In this document: piece after piece, positions 44,339-53,528 of the stretch
Layout: each line of letters begins with the position of its first letter
Position numbering within the stretch: position 1 is the stretch's first letter
Assembly: GCA_963745755.1 (NCBI GenBank)
Contig: CAVUYP010000001.1
Location: forward strand, 1,922,001-1,986,000
Direction of reading: 5' to 3'
Source: RHKX01 sp963745755
Lineage (GTDB): Bacteria > Actinomycetota > Thermoleophilia > Solirubrobacterales > 70-9
DNA length: 64,000 bases
The notes under the pieces: model-generated
The model's database searches: none
The model's input: only the letters and a program-made list of their open reading frames with translations
What the model was told of the DNA's origin: nothing
Made by a program: the position numbers and the translations under genes

Positions 44339-45327
44339 TGGCGACGATGCGGATGCGCGAGGCGCTCAACGCGGCCCTCCGCGAGGAGATGGAGCGGGAC
44401 GAGTCGGTGCTGCTGATCGGCGAGGACATCGGCGTCTTCGAGGGCGCCTTCAAGGTCACCGAGGGCCTGATGAAGCAGTTCGGCGAGCGCCGCGTCCGCG
44501 ACACGCCGATCTCCGAGAACACGATCGTCGGCACCGGCGTCGGCGCGGCGATGGCGGGGCTGCGGCCGGTCGTCGAGTTGATGACCGTCAACTTCGCGCT
44601 GCTCGCCTTCGACCAGATCATCAACCACGCGGCCGCGATCCCCTACATGTTCAACGGCCAGGTCCGGGTTCCGCTGGTGATCCGAATGCCGGGCGGCGGC
44701 GGCCACCAGCTCGGCCCGACCCATTCGCACAGCTTCGAGGCGATGTTCCTGCAGATCCCCGGCCTGCTCGTCGCCTGCCCGTCGACGGCCGCCGATGGCA
44801 AGGGGCTCCTGAAGACGGCGATCCGCGACGACAACCCGGTCATCTTCGTCGAGCACGAGACGCTCTACGGGATCCGCGGCGAGGTCCCCGAGGGCGACGA
44901 CCACGTCGTCGAGTTCGGCCGCGCCGCGGTCCGCCGCGAGGGTGGCGACGTGACGATCATCGGGATCCTCAAGATGGCGCACGAGGCGCAGCGGGCGGCC
45001 GAGACGCTTGCCGCCGACCACGACATCGAGGCGGAGGTGATCGACCCGCGCACGCTGCGCCCGCTCGACCTCGACACGATCCTCGAGTCGGTCCGGAAGA
45101 CGAACCGGGTCGTGATCGTCGAGGAGGGCTGGCCGCACGGCGGCGTCGGCGCCAACCTCGCGGCGCTGATTCAGGAGCAGGCCTTCGACCACCTCGACGC
45201 GCCGGTCCTGCGGGTCACCGGCGCCGACGTGCCGATGCCGTACTCGAAGCGGCTCGAGCAGAGCGCCATCCCCCACCCCGAGCACATCGTCAGCGCCGTC
45301 CTCGAGACGACCGTCGGAGCGCGGTGA
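44338..45327 (+). CDS. pdhB: Pyruvate (or acetoin) dehydrogenase E1 beta subunit
   Basis: A 329-residue transketolase-type pyrimidine-binding subunit: MREALNAALREEMERDESVLLIGEDIGVFEGAFKVTEGL, RVRDTPISENTIVGTGVGAAMAGLRPVVELM, FDQIINHAAAI and VEEGWPHGGVGANLAALI. It forms the heterotetramer with E1 alpha. The GTG start at 44338 shares a base with the pdhA stop (TAGTG); an ATG at 44347 is an alternative. The frame is intact. E2 follows after 6 bases. Confidence 0.94.
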   Translation: MATMRMREALNAALREEMERDESVLLIGEDIGVFEGAFKVTEGLMKQFGERRVRDTPISENTIVGTGVGAAMAGLRPVVELMTVNFALLAFDQIINHAAAIPYMFNGQVRVPLVIRMPGGGGHQLGPTHSHSFEAMFLQIPGLLVACPSTAADGKGLLKTAIRDDNPVIFVEHETLYGIRGEVPEGDDHVVEFGRAAVRREGGDVTIIGILKMAHEAQRAAETLAADHDIEAEVIDPRTLRPLDLDTILESVRKTNRVVIVEEGWPHGGVGANLAALIQEQAFDHLDAPVLRVTGADVPMPYSKRLEQSAIPHPEHIVSAVLETTVGAR

Positions 45328-45333
45328 GCGAGC

Positions 45334-46603
45334 GTGGCTGACGTCGTCATGCCGCGGCTCTCCGACTCGATGGAGGAGGGCACCGTGCTGGGCTGGATGA
45401 AGTCGGTCGGCGAGGAGGTCGCGGTCGGCGACGAGCTCGTCGAGATCGAGACCGACAAGGCGAACATGGTCTACGAGTCCGACGTCGCCGGCACCCTGGT
45501 CGAGATCCTCGCCGAGGAGGGGGCGACGATGCCGATCGGCGAGGTGATCGCCCGCGTCGGCGACGCCGACGAGGCACCGTCGGGCGATGCGGCGCCGGCC
45601 ACCGAGCCGGAAGCGCGACCGGAAGCCGAGGCGCAGGCGGCGAGCGCCACCGAGCCACGGGCAGCGGAGCCCGCGCCGGCCCGGAGCCGGAGCCGCCGCG
45701 GCGGACGGCCGGATCAAGGCCTCGCCGCTGGCTCGGCGGATGGCGCGCGAGCGGGGCGTCGAGCTGGCCGGGCTGAGCGGCTCGGGGCCGGGCGGGCGGA
45801 TCGTCAAGGCCGACGTCGAGCGCGCCGGCACCGACGCCGGCGCGGCGCCCGCGGTCGCCGGCCCTCCGGCGGCGCCGCCACCCGGCGCCGCCGAGCGACC
45901 CGAGACAGCCCGGGGCAACGCCACCGCGGTCGAGCTGACCCGCCTGCAGCAGACGGTCGCGCGGCGGATGGCCGAGTCGAAGGCGACGGCGCCGCACTTC
46001 TACCTGAACACTGAGATCGACATGTCGCGGGCAGTCGCGGCGCGGTCGCGGATCAAGGAGGCCTCCGGCGCGGGCGAGGTGGTGCCCTCCTTCAACGACA
46101 TGGTCGTCAAGGCCTGCGCGCTGGCGCTGCGGGAATTCCCGCGCGCCAACGGCGCCTACCGCGACGGCCGGGTCGAGGAGTACTCGCGGGTCAACGTCGG
46201 GATCGCCGTCGCCGCCCAGGACGCGCTCGTCGTCCCGACCCTGTTCGACGCCGACACGAAGGGCCTGCGGCAGATCGCCGTCGAGAGCCGGCAACTGGCC
46301 GAGCGCGTGCGCGAGGGGACGATCACGCCTCCGGAGCTGTCCGGCGGAACCTTCACCGTGTCGAACCTGGGGATGTTCGGAGTGACCAGCTTCTCGGCCG
46401 TGATCAACCCGCCGCAGGCGGGCATCCTCGCGGTCGGCTCGATCGACGAGGTGCCGGTCGTCCGCGACGGCGACGTGGTCCCCGGCCACCGGATGTCGGT
46501 CAACCTCGCCTGCGATCACCGGATCCTCTACGGCGCCGATGGGGCCCGATTCCTGGCCCGCGTGCGCGACTTACTTGAGGAACCGGTGTTCCTGGCATTG
46601 TGA
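45334..46603 (+). CDS. pdhC: Dihydrolipoamide acyltransferase E2 (one frame break)
   Basis: Domain order: one lipoyl domain (residues 1-78, with the lipoylated Lys in EIETDKANMVYES), an Ala/Pro/Glu-rich linker, a peripheral-subunit-binding domain (IKASPLARRMARERGVELAGLSGSGPGGRIVKADVE), a second linker, and the catalytic domain with PSFNDMVVKACALAL, GTFTVSNLGMFG and the active-site run NLACDHRILYGADGARFL (DHR...G). One extra base near 45700 breaks the frame inside the first linker; the repaired protein has 422 residues. GTG start. It is the core of the complex whose E3 is lpd upstream. Confidence 0.9.
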
Positions 46604-46611
46604 GGAACACG

Positions 46612-47133
46612 ATGACCGTCAGCGACGCGACCGCTGTCAACGGGACTGCGAAGCCCGGGACCATCGACGTCGCGCTCGAGGAGCTGCCGCCGATCGACGA
46701 GCACGCGATCGAGGTCGACGCGCCGGCCGAGGTCTCCTGGGAGGCGCTGTTTCCGACGATCGAGCGCGCGCTCAACGGCCGCCACGCCCAGCGCTACGCC
46801 GAGCGGCTCGACGCCGGCGTGACCGTCGCCGCCGGCGACCTCCATCACCCCGGCGGGATGCTGCCGGGCTTCACGGTGATCCGGGCGATCGAGCCGGTGA
46901 TGCTCGCGCTCGCCGGTCGCCACCGCTTCGCCCAGTACGCCGTCGTCTTCCGGATCGACCTGCTGCCCGGCCAGCGGTCCCAGGTCCGGCTCGAGACCCG
47001 CGCCGAGTTCCTCGGTCGCAAGGGACGCCTGTACCGGGCGGGGGTGATCGGGACCCGCGGCCACGTACTCGTCGTCAACCGCATGCTGCGCGCGATCAAG
47101 CGCCGCGCCGAGCGCAGCGTCGGCGGCCACTGA
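46612..47133 (+). CDS. DUF2867-like protein
   Basis: A 173-residue protein with the pattern of the DUF2867 group: AIEVDAPAEVSWEALFPTIERAL near the front, GFTVIRAIEPVMLALAGRHRFAQYAVVFRIDLL in the middle, and RLETRAEFLGRKGRLYRAGVIGTRGHVLVVNRMLRAIKR near the end. The fold is probably SRPBCC-like with a hydrophobic pocket. ATG 46612 is preferred over GTG 46600 because GAGGAA lies 6-11 bases upstream. It sits between E2 and lipB, 8 bases after the former. Function unknown. Confidence 0.72.
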   Translation: MTVSDATAVNGTAKPGTIDVALEELPPIDEHAIEVDAPAEVSWEALFPTIERALNGRHAQRYAERLDAGVTVAAGDLHHPGGMLPGFTVIRAIEPVMLALAGRHRFAQYAVVFRIDLLPGQRSQVRLETRAEFLGRKGRLYRAGVIGTRGHVLVVNRMLRAIKRRAERSVGGH

Positions 47134-47186
47134 GCGAGCACGATCGGCCCCGTCCGGCGGCGCCGGGCGCCTGCGAAACTGCGGCG

Positions 47187-47983
47187 ATGGACCGCCGACC
47201 GCTGCGCTCGAGCCGGCTCGGGCTGATCGACCACGCCACCGCCACCGAGCTGCAGCTGCGGCTCGCGGCGGCGCGGCGGCAGGGAACGGCGCCCGACACG
47301 CTGCTGCTGCTCGAGCACCCGCCGGTGCTGACGAAGGGCCGGCGCACCGACCCGGCCGAGCTCGGAATGGGCGAGGAGTGGTATCGCATGCAGGGGATCG
47401 AGGTCGTCGACGCCGACCGCGGCGGCCGGGTCACCTACCACGGGCCCGGGCAGCTGGTCGCCTACCCGATCGTCGACCTCGGCGGCGCTCGGCGCCGGCC
47501 GCGCTCCCGACGTGCGGGCCTGGGTCGAGGCCCTCGAGCGGGTGATGATCGCCGCCCTCGGCGAGCGCGGGGTCCGCGCTCAGGTGTTCGCGGGGCTGAC
47601 CGGCGTCTGGACGGCCGGCCGGCCGCCGATCGCGGAGGGCGCGCCCGGACCGCAGGGGACGATCGTCGCCGCCACCGATCCCGACCTCGCCGTCGGCGGC
47701 GAGGCGCGCAAGATCGGATCGATCGGCATCCACGTCAGCCGCGGGATCTCCACCCACGGCCTCGCGATCAACGTCAACAACGACCTGCAGCCGTTCGAGT
47801 GGGTCGTCCCCTGCGGGATCGACGCGGCGCGGATGACGTCGGTGGCCGCCGAGCTCGGCGGCCTCGAGGACTTCGAGGCATTCACCGCCGCCGTCGAGGA
47901 GGCGTTCGCCCGCGAGCTCGGCCGGACGATCGAGCCAGTCGATCCCGCCGATCTCCTCCATCGAGATCGAGCCAAGAAGGTAA
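47187..47983 (+). CDS. lipB: Octanoyl-ACP:protein N-octanoyltransferase (two frame breaks)
   Basis: LipB moves octanoyl from ACP to the lipoyl domains of E2, the first step of lipoate assembly. The marks are LLEHPPVLTKGRR, DADRGGRVTYHGPGQLVAYPIVDL, the lysine in GEARKIGSIGIHVSRGISTHG and the catalytic Cys in EWVVPCGI. One extra C near 47492 must be dropped after IVDLGGA. A second one near 47958 would end the protein at TAA 47981 as IEIEPRR, giving 264 residues. Without the second change the frame runs on with no sensible end. That TAA lies within palindrome P2 copy 3. LipA is not in the window. Confidence 0.87.
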
Positions 47984-48012
47984 CTATTCCCCCTTTCCTC
48001 GACCTCGGCGGG
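47955..48012. repeat. Palindromic repeat P2, copy 3, partly degenerate
   Basis: The right arm TTTCCTCGACCTCGGCGGG (47994-48012) and loop taactattcccccc-like sequence match the reverse complement of copy 1 closely, while the left arm (cgagatcgagccaagaagg region) overlaps the end of lipB and pairs poorly. It lies between the convergent lipB and ABC1-kinase genes. Bases 48013-48048 are G-rich with no gene. Confidence 0.7.
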
Positions 48013-48048
48013 GAGGGAGGCGGCGGGGTGGGGTCAGGCGGGCGGCGG

Positions 48049-49425
48049 CTAGGCGGCGGGGGCGGCCCAGGCGGCCTCGGCGCGACCGAGCTCGGTCGCC
48101 GGCTCGTCGCCGTAGATCCACTCGCAGGCGACCCGGTACCAGTTCGCCTCGGCCTCGAGCTGGCCGAGCACGGCAAGGGTGAGCAGCTCGAGGCGGCGGC
48201 CGAACAGGTGCTCGGGAACGATGTCCTGGTGGCGGGCGGTGTCGAAGTGGGTCGAGCGCACGTCGGTGGTCTGGATGAACGCCCGGTTGACGATCTCCTG
48301 ATCGATCCGGATCGACTCGTCGGTCGTGTACCACCAGATCCCGTCGCGGACGAACTCGATCAGCTCGGCGGCGTCGATCCGGTCGCCGCGTGGCAGGAAG
48401 CCGGCGTCGCTCATCAGCCGGTGCAGCTCGACGGCGTCGCCGTCGATCGTCGCCCGCTGGCAGGCGAGCTCGAGGGCGGCGACGTCGCGATCGATCGTCT
48501 TGAAGAGGCCGAAGTCGAGGAAGGCGACGCGGCCGTCTGCAAGACCGACCATGTTGCCCGGATGGGGGTCGCCCGAGAAGCGCCGGTAGCGGTACATCGA
48601 GCCGAAGTAGAAGCGGAAGAGGATCTCGCCGATCCGGTCGCGCTCGGCCGCCGGCGCCTTGCGCATCTCCTCGAAGCCGGCGCCGGCGACGTACTCGGTG
48701 ACGATCACCCGCTCCCGGCAGAGCGACGTGATCACCGCCGGGATCGCGATGAACGGGTGGTCGCGGTAGATCCGCGACATCGTCCGCTGGTTCGACGCCT
48801 CGAGCTCGTAGTCGAGCTCCTCGACGATCCGCTCGCGAATCTCCTCGCCGACCGCCTTCGTGTCGAGCTCGGGGGTGATCGAGCGGGCGAGGCGCAGCAG
48901 CACACCGAGGTTCTTCATGTCGGCGCGGACCGCGTCGCCGATTCCCGGGTACTGGACCTTGACGGCGACGTCGCGGCCGTCGTGGAGAGTCGCCCGGTAG
49001 ACCTGCCCGATCGAGGCGGCGGCGATCGGCTCGGGGTCGAAGTCGGCGAACGCGGCGGCGATCGGCTCGCCGAGGTCCTGCTCGATGACCGTCCGCATCT
49101 GCTCGAAGCCGACCGTCGGCGCCGCGTCGCGGAGCGTCGCCAGCTTCGCCTGGAAGCGCTCGCGATGCTCGGGCGGGACGATGCCGAGGTCGACGAACGA
49201 GAGCACCTGGCCGAGCTTCATCGCGGCGCCCTTCATGCCGCCGAGGACGGTGACGATCTGCTCCGCCGCCTCGAGCTGGCGGCGCTCGAGCGCCGCCTGG
49301 GCGCGCTCGTCGGAGCGGGTCACGTTCGCCGTCCGGGTCCCGGCCTGTCGGACCGCCTGGTTCGCCGCCGCGTAGCCGACCCTGGCGAGGCGCCCGATCC
49401 GGCCGGTCGGCACCCGGTCCGCCAT
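48049..49425 (-). CDS. ABC1/AarF/UbiB-family kinase-like protein
   Basis: A 458-residue atypical protein-kinase-like protein. The family KxGQ motif is seen in GGMKGAAMKLGQVLSF, the Ala-rich nucleotide loop as AAASIGQVYRATLHDG, the VAVKVQYPGI Lys, the ELDYELEASNQ Glu, and the catalytic and metal loops GDPHPGNM and VAFLDFGLFK. UbiB relatives act as ATPases in quinone or isoprenoid lipid handling; the actinobacterial members are little studied. The ATG overlaps the stop of the flippase gene upstream, so it is last in a four-gene minus-strand unit. Confidence 0.9.
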   Translation of the reverse strand: MADRVPTGRIGRLARVGYAAANQAVRQAGTRTANVTRSDERAQAALERRQLEAAEQIVTVLGGMKGAAMKLGQVLSFVDLGIVPPEHRERFQAKLATLRDAAPTVGFEQMRTVIEQDLGEPIAAAFADFDPEPIAAASIGQVYRATLHDGRDVAVKVQYPGIGDAVRADMKNLGVLLRLARSITPELDTKAVGEEIRERIVEELDYELEASNQRTMSRIYRDHPFIAIPAVITSLCRERVIVTEYVAGAGFEEMRKAPAAERDRIGEILFRFYFGSMYRYRRFSGDPHPGNMVGLADGRVAFLDFGLFKTIDRDVAALELACQRATIDGDAVELHRLMSDAGFLPRGDRIDAAELIEFVRDGIWWYTTDESIRIDQEIVNRAFIQTTDVRSTHFDTARHQDIVPEHLFGRRLELLTLAVLGQLEAEANWYRVACEWIYGDEPATELGRAEAAWAAPAA

Positions 49426-50771
49426 CAGGCGACCTCGTCGGAGGTCGCGAGCCGCGCCTGCAGCTCCTGGCCGGAGCCGGGTGGGACGAGGTCGTCGCGG
49501 CGCGGCTCGGGGCGCCGGTAGATCGCGTAGAGCAGCGCCGCGAGCAGCGCCGAGCAGCCCGCGTAGCCGATCTCGACGGCGCGGAACGGGTCACCCGGAC
49601 CGATCAGGTTGAAGGCCACGAACAGCCCCGCGCAGACCACCCAACGCGAGGCGGCCCGGTGCGCTTGGCCCTGGGCGAGCGCGGCCTGGTTGAGCGAGGC
49701 GGCGACCAGGTAGAAGCCCATGCCGACGGCGACGATCGCGAGGCCGAGCCGGTCGTAGCCGAAGTTGTCGCCGAAGGCGAGCTTCATGACCTGCGGCCCG
49801 ATCGCGAGGACCCCGAGCGTCGTCGCGGTCGCGAAGCCGGCGATCAGCCACACGGTCTTGTGAAGCGAGTCGCGGAACGCGTCCTGGCCCTCGCGGTCGG
49901 CGCGAGCCCGCTGTCTCGTCAGGTGCGGCAGCAGGCTCGCCGCGACCGCCTGGAAGAGGACCAGGGGAGCGCGGGCGACGAGCAGGATGTTGAACATGAA
50001 GCCGGCCGCGGCGGCGCCCTCGGCGGCGCGCACGAACAGGGCGCCGGAGCTGACCAGCACCTGCTCGCTGAGCATCATCAGCAACACCGCGCCGGCGAAG
50101 GCGCCGCCGCTGCCGAGGGTCAGGTCGGAGCCGCCCGGCAGCTCCCCGGTGGCGGCGACGGCGGGGTCGCGGCGGATCAGGAACGGGATCAGCAGCAGCC
50201 CGCAGAACGGCGCCAGGGCGATGCCGACGGCGATCGGGGTGGCGCCGTCGAGGATGCCGATCGCGACGAGGACCGCGAAGACGAGCCTGAGCAGCACCTC
50301 GCTGACCAACAGCACGGCGTAGATCGAGAACCGTCCCTTGCCGGCCAGGTAGCCGCGCGCGAAGTAGGCGAGCGCGAACCCCGCCAGCGCGACCAGCATC
50401 GCCCAGTAGAGGTCGGGGTCGTTGCTGAACAGCCGGTCCTCGAGCGGCCCGCGAAGGACGATCAGGACGATCAGCGTCGCCACGCAGACGGCGAGCTGGA
50501 TGACGCCGGCGGTCCGCAGCGCATCGCCGGTCGGAGCACCGGCGTGGTCGCGCTCGGCGAGCGTCCGGGCGAGGAGCTGCTCGATCGGCCGGTAGAGGGT
50601 CGAGGCGAGGATGAAGACGACCGACCAGAGGACGACGATCTCGCCGTACTGGTCCTCGCCGAGGCTGCGCGAGGCGAGGATGAAGAAGACGTAGGTGAGG
50701 ACGCCGCCGAGCCCGAGCGCAGCGGTCAACCCGGCCGCCGAGCGTCCGTAGGAGCCGGTGCTGCCGCTCAT
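49425..50771 (-). CDS. Polysaccharide/lipid-linked sugar flippase (MOP superfamily)
   Basis: A 448-residue integral membrane protein with about 12-14 hydrophobic segments, e.g. AAGLTAALGLGGVLTYVFFILASRSLG at the front, and paired segments thereafter. The opening segment followed by SLGEDQYGEIVVLWSVVFI is typical of Wzx/MurJ-like oligosaccharide flippases. It probably moves a lipid-linked glycan across the membrane. The neighbours, a GT2 glycosyltransferase and a methyltransferase, fit that role, and the sulfated-glycan block elsewhere in the window could share it, though that is only a guess. ATGA overlaps on both sides. Confidence 0.85.
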   Translation of the reverse strand: MSGSTGSYGRSAAGLTAALGLGGVLTYVFFILASRSLGEDQYGEIVVLWSVVFILASTLYRPIEQLLARTLAERDHAGAPTGDALRTAGVIQLAVCVATLIVLIVLRGPLEDRLFSNDPDLYWAMLVALAGFALAYFARGYLAGKGRFSIYAVLLVSEVLLRLVFAVLVAIGILDGATPIAVGIALAPFCGLLLIPFLIRRDPAVAATGELPGGSDLTLGSGGAFAGAVLLMMLSEQVLVSSGALFVRAAEGAAAAGFMFNILLVARAPLVLFQAVAASLLPHLTRQRARADREGQDAFRDSLHKTVWLIAGFATATTLGVLAIGPQVMKLAFGDNFGYDRLGLAIVAVGMGFYLVAASLNQAALAQGQAHRAASRWVVCAGLFVAFNLIGPGDPFRAVEIGYAGCSALLAALLYAIYRRPEPRRDDLVPPGSGQELQARLATSDEVA

Positions 50772-51469
50772 CCGGCGGCGCCCTCCGCCACCGTGGCAAC
50801 GACGACGTTGTGTGCGCAGAGCCGGTTCAGCAGCGGCGTCCGCTCGATGATCGCCTCGGCCCGCACGGCCGCCGGCAGCATCGCCGGTGGGACGAAGTCG
50901 GGCACGAAGCCGAGCCGCATCGAGTAGAGCGGCAGGCCGCCGGCGGCGCGGAGGCCGTCGAGCACCTCGGCGGCGGGCACGAGCCGCTCGCTGCCGTCGT
51001 CCTGGGGCACCCGCGCCATCAGCAGCTTCCAGTAGGGGTTGGCCGGGTTGTGGTCCCAGACGACGATCCGGCCGCCGGGCCGGCAGACCCGGACCATCTC
51101 GGCGAGCGTCGCCCGGACCGCCGCCGGCGCCGCGATGTGGTGCAGGGCGGCGACGGTGAGAACGAGGTCGAAGCTCGCGTCGGCGAACGGCAGCTCGTCG
51201 CCGGAGCCGCGGACCGCCTCGACCTCGGGGTGGTCGGCAGCCATCACGTCGAGCATCCCCTGGGAGGGATCGAGCCCGGTCATCGCGAAGCCGCGGGCGG
51301 CGAGCCGGGCGGCGAGCACACCGGTGCCGCAGCCGACGTCGAGCCCCGCTCCCGGCGGGCAGCAGCCGGCCACGAACTCGGCCCGCTTGCCGAGATAGTG
51401 CTCGACGACGTGGGCGGGCAGCGATTCGTCGTAGTCGGTGGCGATCCGGTCGAAGTTCCGCTCGCTCAT
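50768..51469 (-). CDS. Class I SAM-dependent methyltransferase (UbiE-like)
   Basis: A 233-residue methyltransferase: AGLDVGCGTGVLAARLAARGFAMTGLDPSQGML (motif I and strand 2), GSGDELPFADASFDLVLTVAALHHI (motif II) and VRVCRPGGRIVVWDHNPANPYWKLLM (motif III). The start MSERNFDRIATDYDESLPAHV is typical of family 11 enzymes. It overlaps the flippase and GT2 genes by 4 bases each. The substrate may be the lipid-linked sugar made by the neighbouring GT2, by position only. Confidence 0.87.
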   Translation of the reverse strand: MSERNFDRIATDYDESLPAHVVEHYLGKRAEFVAGCCPPGAGLDVGCGTGVLAARLAARGFAMTGLDPSQGMLDVMAADHPEVEAVRGSGDELPFADASFDLVLTVAALHHIAAPAAVRATLAEMVRVCRPGGRIVVWDHNPANPYWKLLMARVPQDDGSERLVPAAEVLDGLRAAGGLPLYSMRLGFVPDFVPPAMLPAAVRAEAIIERTPLLNRLCAHNVVVATVAEGAAG

Positions 51470-52233
51470 CGAGCCTCGTCCCCGGAGCGGGCCGCGACCG
51501 ACAGCCGGTCGGGCCGGGCGATCCGCCGCGGGGTCCGGGCACGGAACCGGACGATCATCTCGATCATCCGCAGGCCGATGGCGATCGCCGCCAGCGGGCT
51601 GCCGGTCGCCGAGGAGCTGCCGACCCGGGGCAGGTAGTTGACCGGGATCTCGACGAAGCGGGCGCCGTTGGTGATCGCGATCAGCATCATCTCCGGCCCG
51701 GCGTGGTTGCCGCCGATCCGCATCCGCTCGGCGACCAGCTCGGCGACCTCGCGGGTGAAGAGCCGGTAGGTGCAGCCGACGTCGCTGAGGTGGCTGGTGT
51801 TGAACAACGCCTCGACGCCCTTGGCGACCGCCCAGTTGCCCCAGCGCAAGAACCACTCCATGTTGGCGCCGTGCCAGATCAGCTCGGGGGTCGTCCGGGT
51901 GCCGAAGACCGCGTCGCACTCGTCGCTGAAGACGAGCAGCTTGCGGATGTCGGCGGGCAGGAATGTCCCGTCCGGCTCGGCGAGCACGATCAGTTCGCCC
52001 TGAGCCTCGCGGAGACCGCGCCGGCAGGCGTGCCCGTAGCCCTGCTTCGGCTCGAAGACCTCGCGCGCCGCCGTCGCCGCGACCTCCTCGCTCGTCCCCG
52101 GCTCAGCGTTGTTGTTGACGACGACGACCTCGTCGACCAGCCCGGTAGCGAAGAACCCCTCGATGACGCCACGGATCGAGTACCGCTCCGCGTAGGTCAT
52201 CAGCACGACCGAAACCCGCTTCTCTCCCCACAT
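51466..52233 (-). CDS. GT2-family glycosyltransferase (dolichyl-phosphate-mannose-synthase-like)
   Basis: A 255-residue inverting GT-A enzyme: VSVVLMTYAERYSIRGVIEGFFATGLVDEVVVVNNNA opens the nucleotide-binding fold, followed by KQGYGHACRRGLREAQGELIVLAEPDGTF with the metal-binding DxD-like EPDGT. IGGNHAGPEMMLIAITNGARFVEIPVNYLPRVG is the acceptor-side helix and strand found in polyprenyl-phosphate sugar transferases. The ATG at 52233 is chosen over an upstream GTG because TAGGGT lies 8 bases before it. It heads the four-gene minus-strand unit ending with the ABC1 kinase. Confidence 0.87.
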   Translation of the reverse strand: MWGEKRVSVVLMTYAERYSIRGVIEGFFATGLVDEVVVVNNNAEPGTSEEVAATAAREVFEPKQGYGHACRRGLREAQGELIVLAEPDGTFLPADIRKLLVFSDECDAVFGTRTTPELIWHGANMEWFLRWGNWAVAKGVEALFNTSHLSDVGCTYRLFTREVAELVAERMRIGGNHAGPEMMLIAITNGARFVEIPVNYLPRVGSSSATGSPLAAIAIGLRMIEMIVRFRARTPRRIARPDRLSVAARSGDEAR

Positions 52234-52241
52234 CGCTGCCG

Positions 52242-52247
52242 ACCCTA
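52242..52247 (-). promoter_or_regulatory. Probable -10 element of the GT2-methyltransferase-flippase-ABC1 unit
   Basis: On the minus strand TAGGGT ends 8 bases before the ATG at 52233. Confidence 0.45.
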
Positions 52248-52258
52248 TCCCGCCGCCG

Positions 52259-53491
52259 TCAACCGTCCCCACCGGATGCCGGCTCGAGCTCGCGGACGAC
52301 CGCCTCGGCGAGGTCGGCGGCGCAGGCGACGGTCGGCCAGCAGAGGTTCTCCGGCGTGTCGGTCATCCGGTGGTAATTGGAGAGCGCCTTGTGGCGGTCG
52401 ATCGCGACCAGAGTCGCGGTCGGGATGCCCATCCGGCTCGGGACGACGCTGTCGGTGCTCGTTCGCGAGCGCATGCCGCGCCGCAGCGGGATGCCGCTGC
52501 GCTCGGCGACCCGGCCGATCAGGTCGCGGAACGGCCGGTCGAAGTAGTCCTCCATGACCACCGAGCCCTCGCCCTCGAGCAGCGCCAGCGACGGCCCGCC
52601 GACGGTCTCGACGTTGAGCACGAAGGTCCGCTCGCGGTCGAGCGCCGCGAGGTGGCGCTCGCAGTAGCCGTAGATCCCGCCCTGGACGACCTCCTCGGCG
52701 CCGACCGAGACGAGCTGCACCCGCAGCCCCCTGACCGGCGCAGCGGCGAGCGCCTCGGCGAGCGCGACGATCACCGCGACCGCCGTCAGGTTGTCGTTGG
52801 CGCCGGGAACGGTGGCGCCGCGCTGGATGTCGGCCATCGTCGCCGCGGCGCCGGCGCTGATCACGGCGCCGGCCCCGGCGAGGCCGCGGCGCCCGCTGAG
52901 CCCACCGGCGCTGGCGAGCAGCGGCCCGGCCAGCACCGGCCACCAGAGCGGCAGCGAGGTGTCGCGCCGCTCGACGATGCCGGGGAAGCGGTCGATCAGC
53001 CGCTCCTGAAAGCGCGGGTCGAAGATGAAGCCGGTCTGGGCGGCGTCGTGGTGGGCGAGGACGACGACCGTCCGCTCGGCGTCGCGATCGCCGGCCTCGG
53101 CGACGACGTTCCAGGTCGTTCGCTCGGGCCGGACGAGCTTGCGGAACGGCCGGGCGCCGTTCGAGATGTCGTCGGCGATCAGCGCGGCGATCGCGGCGCC
53201 GGCGATCGCTCCGAGCCGGCGGCCGCGGCGGGTCGTCGCGGCCACGCCGGCGACGGCCCCGGCGGCGGCGAGCGCGCCGACCACGGCGGCGAAGTCGCCG
53301 CGGAACTTCGCGGTCTCGACCCGGGCCGGAGCGCCGGCGGCGGTGAGCCGGTCGGCGATCCAGTGCGCCGCCTGCCGCTCCCCCTCGGAACCGGCGGCGC
53401 GCTCGATCGGCGCCAGCCTCCCGATCACCTCGCGCAGGGTCCGCTCCGGGGTCCGGGCGGCATCCAAGGTCAGCTCTGAGTTCGTGGTCAC
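52259..53491 (-). CDS. M28-family zinc peptidase with membrane segments
   Basis: A 410-residue protein with the di-zinc aminopeptidase site: VVVLAHHDAAQTG (His and Asp), VPGANDNLTAVAV (bridging Asp), VSVGAEEVVQGG (catalytic and metal Glu) and the late YHRMTDTPENL His. Hydrophobic stretches at about residues 68-85, 91-107 and 184-218 interrupt the domain, so it is probably membrane-associated. No signal peptide is seen at the N-terminus. The substrate may be a peptide or another amide. The GTG at 53491 is preceded by TAGCCT at a spacing of 9. The frame is intact. Confidence 0.85.
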   Translation of the reverse strand: MTTNSELTLDAARTPERTLREVIGRLAPIERAAGSEGERQAAHWIADRLTAAGAPARVETAKFRGDFAAVVGALAAAGAVAGVAATTRRGRRLGAIAGAAIAALIADDISNGARPFRKLVRPERTTWNVVAEAGDRDAERTVVVLAHHDAAQTGFIFDPRFQERLIDRFPGIVERRDTSLPLWWPVLAGPLLASAGGLSGRRGLAGAGAVISAGAAATMADIQRGATVPGANDNLTAVAVIVALAEALAAAPVRGLRVQLVSVGAEEVVQGGIYGYCERHLAALDRERTFVLNVETVGGPSLALLEGEGSVVMEDYFDRPFRDLIGRVAERSGIPLRRGMRSRTSTDSVVPSRMGIPTATLVAIDRHKALSNYHRMTDTPENLCWPTVACAADLAEAVVRELEPASGGDG

Positions 53492-53500
53492 GGGTGGGAA

Positions 53501-53506
53501 AGGCTA
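53501..53506 (-). promoter_or_regulatory. Probable -10 element of the M28 peptidase gene
   Basis: On the minus strand TAGCCT ends 9 bases before the GTG at 53491. Confidence 0.45.
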
Positions 53507-53528
53507 GTCGCCGCCGTGCCGGGGTGAC

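Noticed and set aside
47512..49521. LipB continuing as a 669-residue protein
   Set aside because: After the lipB end it is only the antisense shadow of the ABC1-kinase gene and has no family pattern.
49425..51542. A 705-codon minus-strand frame
   Set aside because: Its upstream part shadows the methyltransferase in another frame; the flippase starts at 50771.
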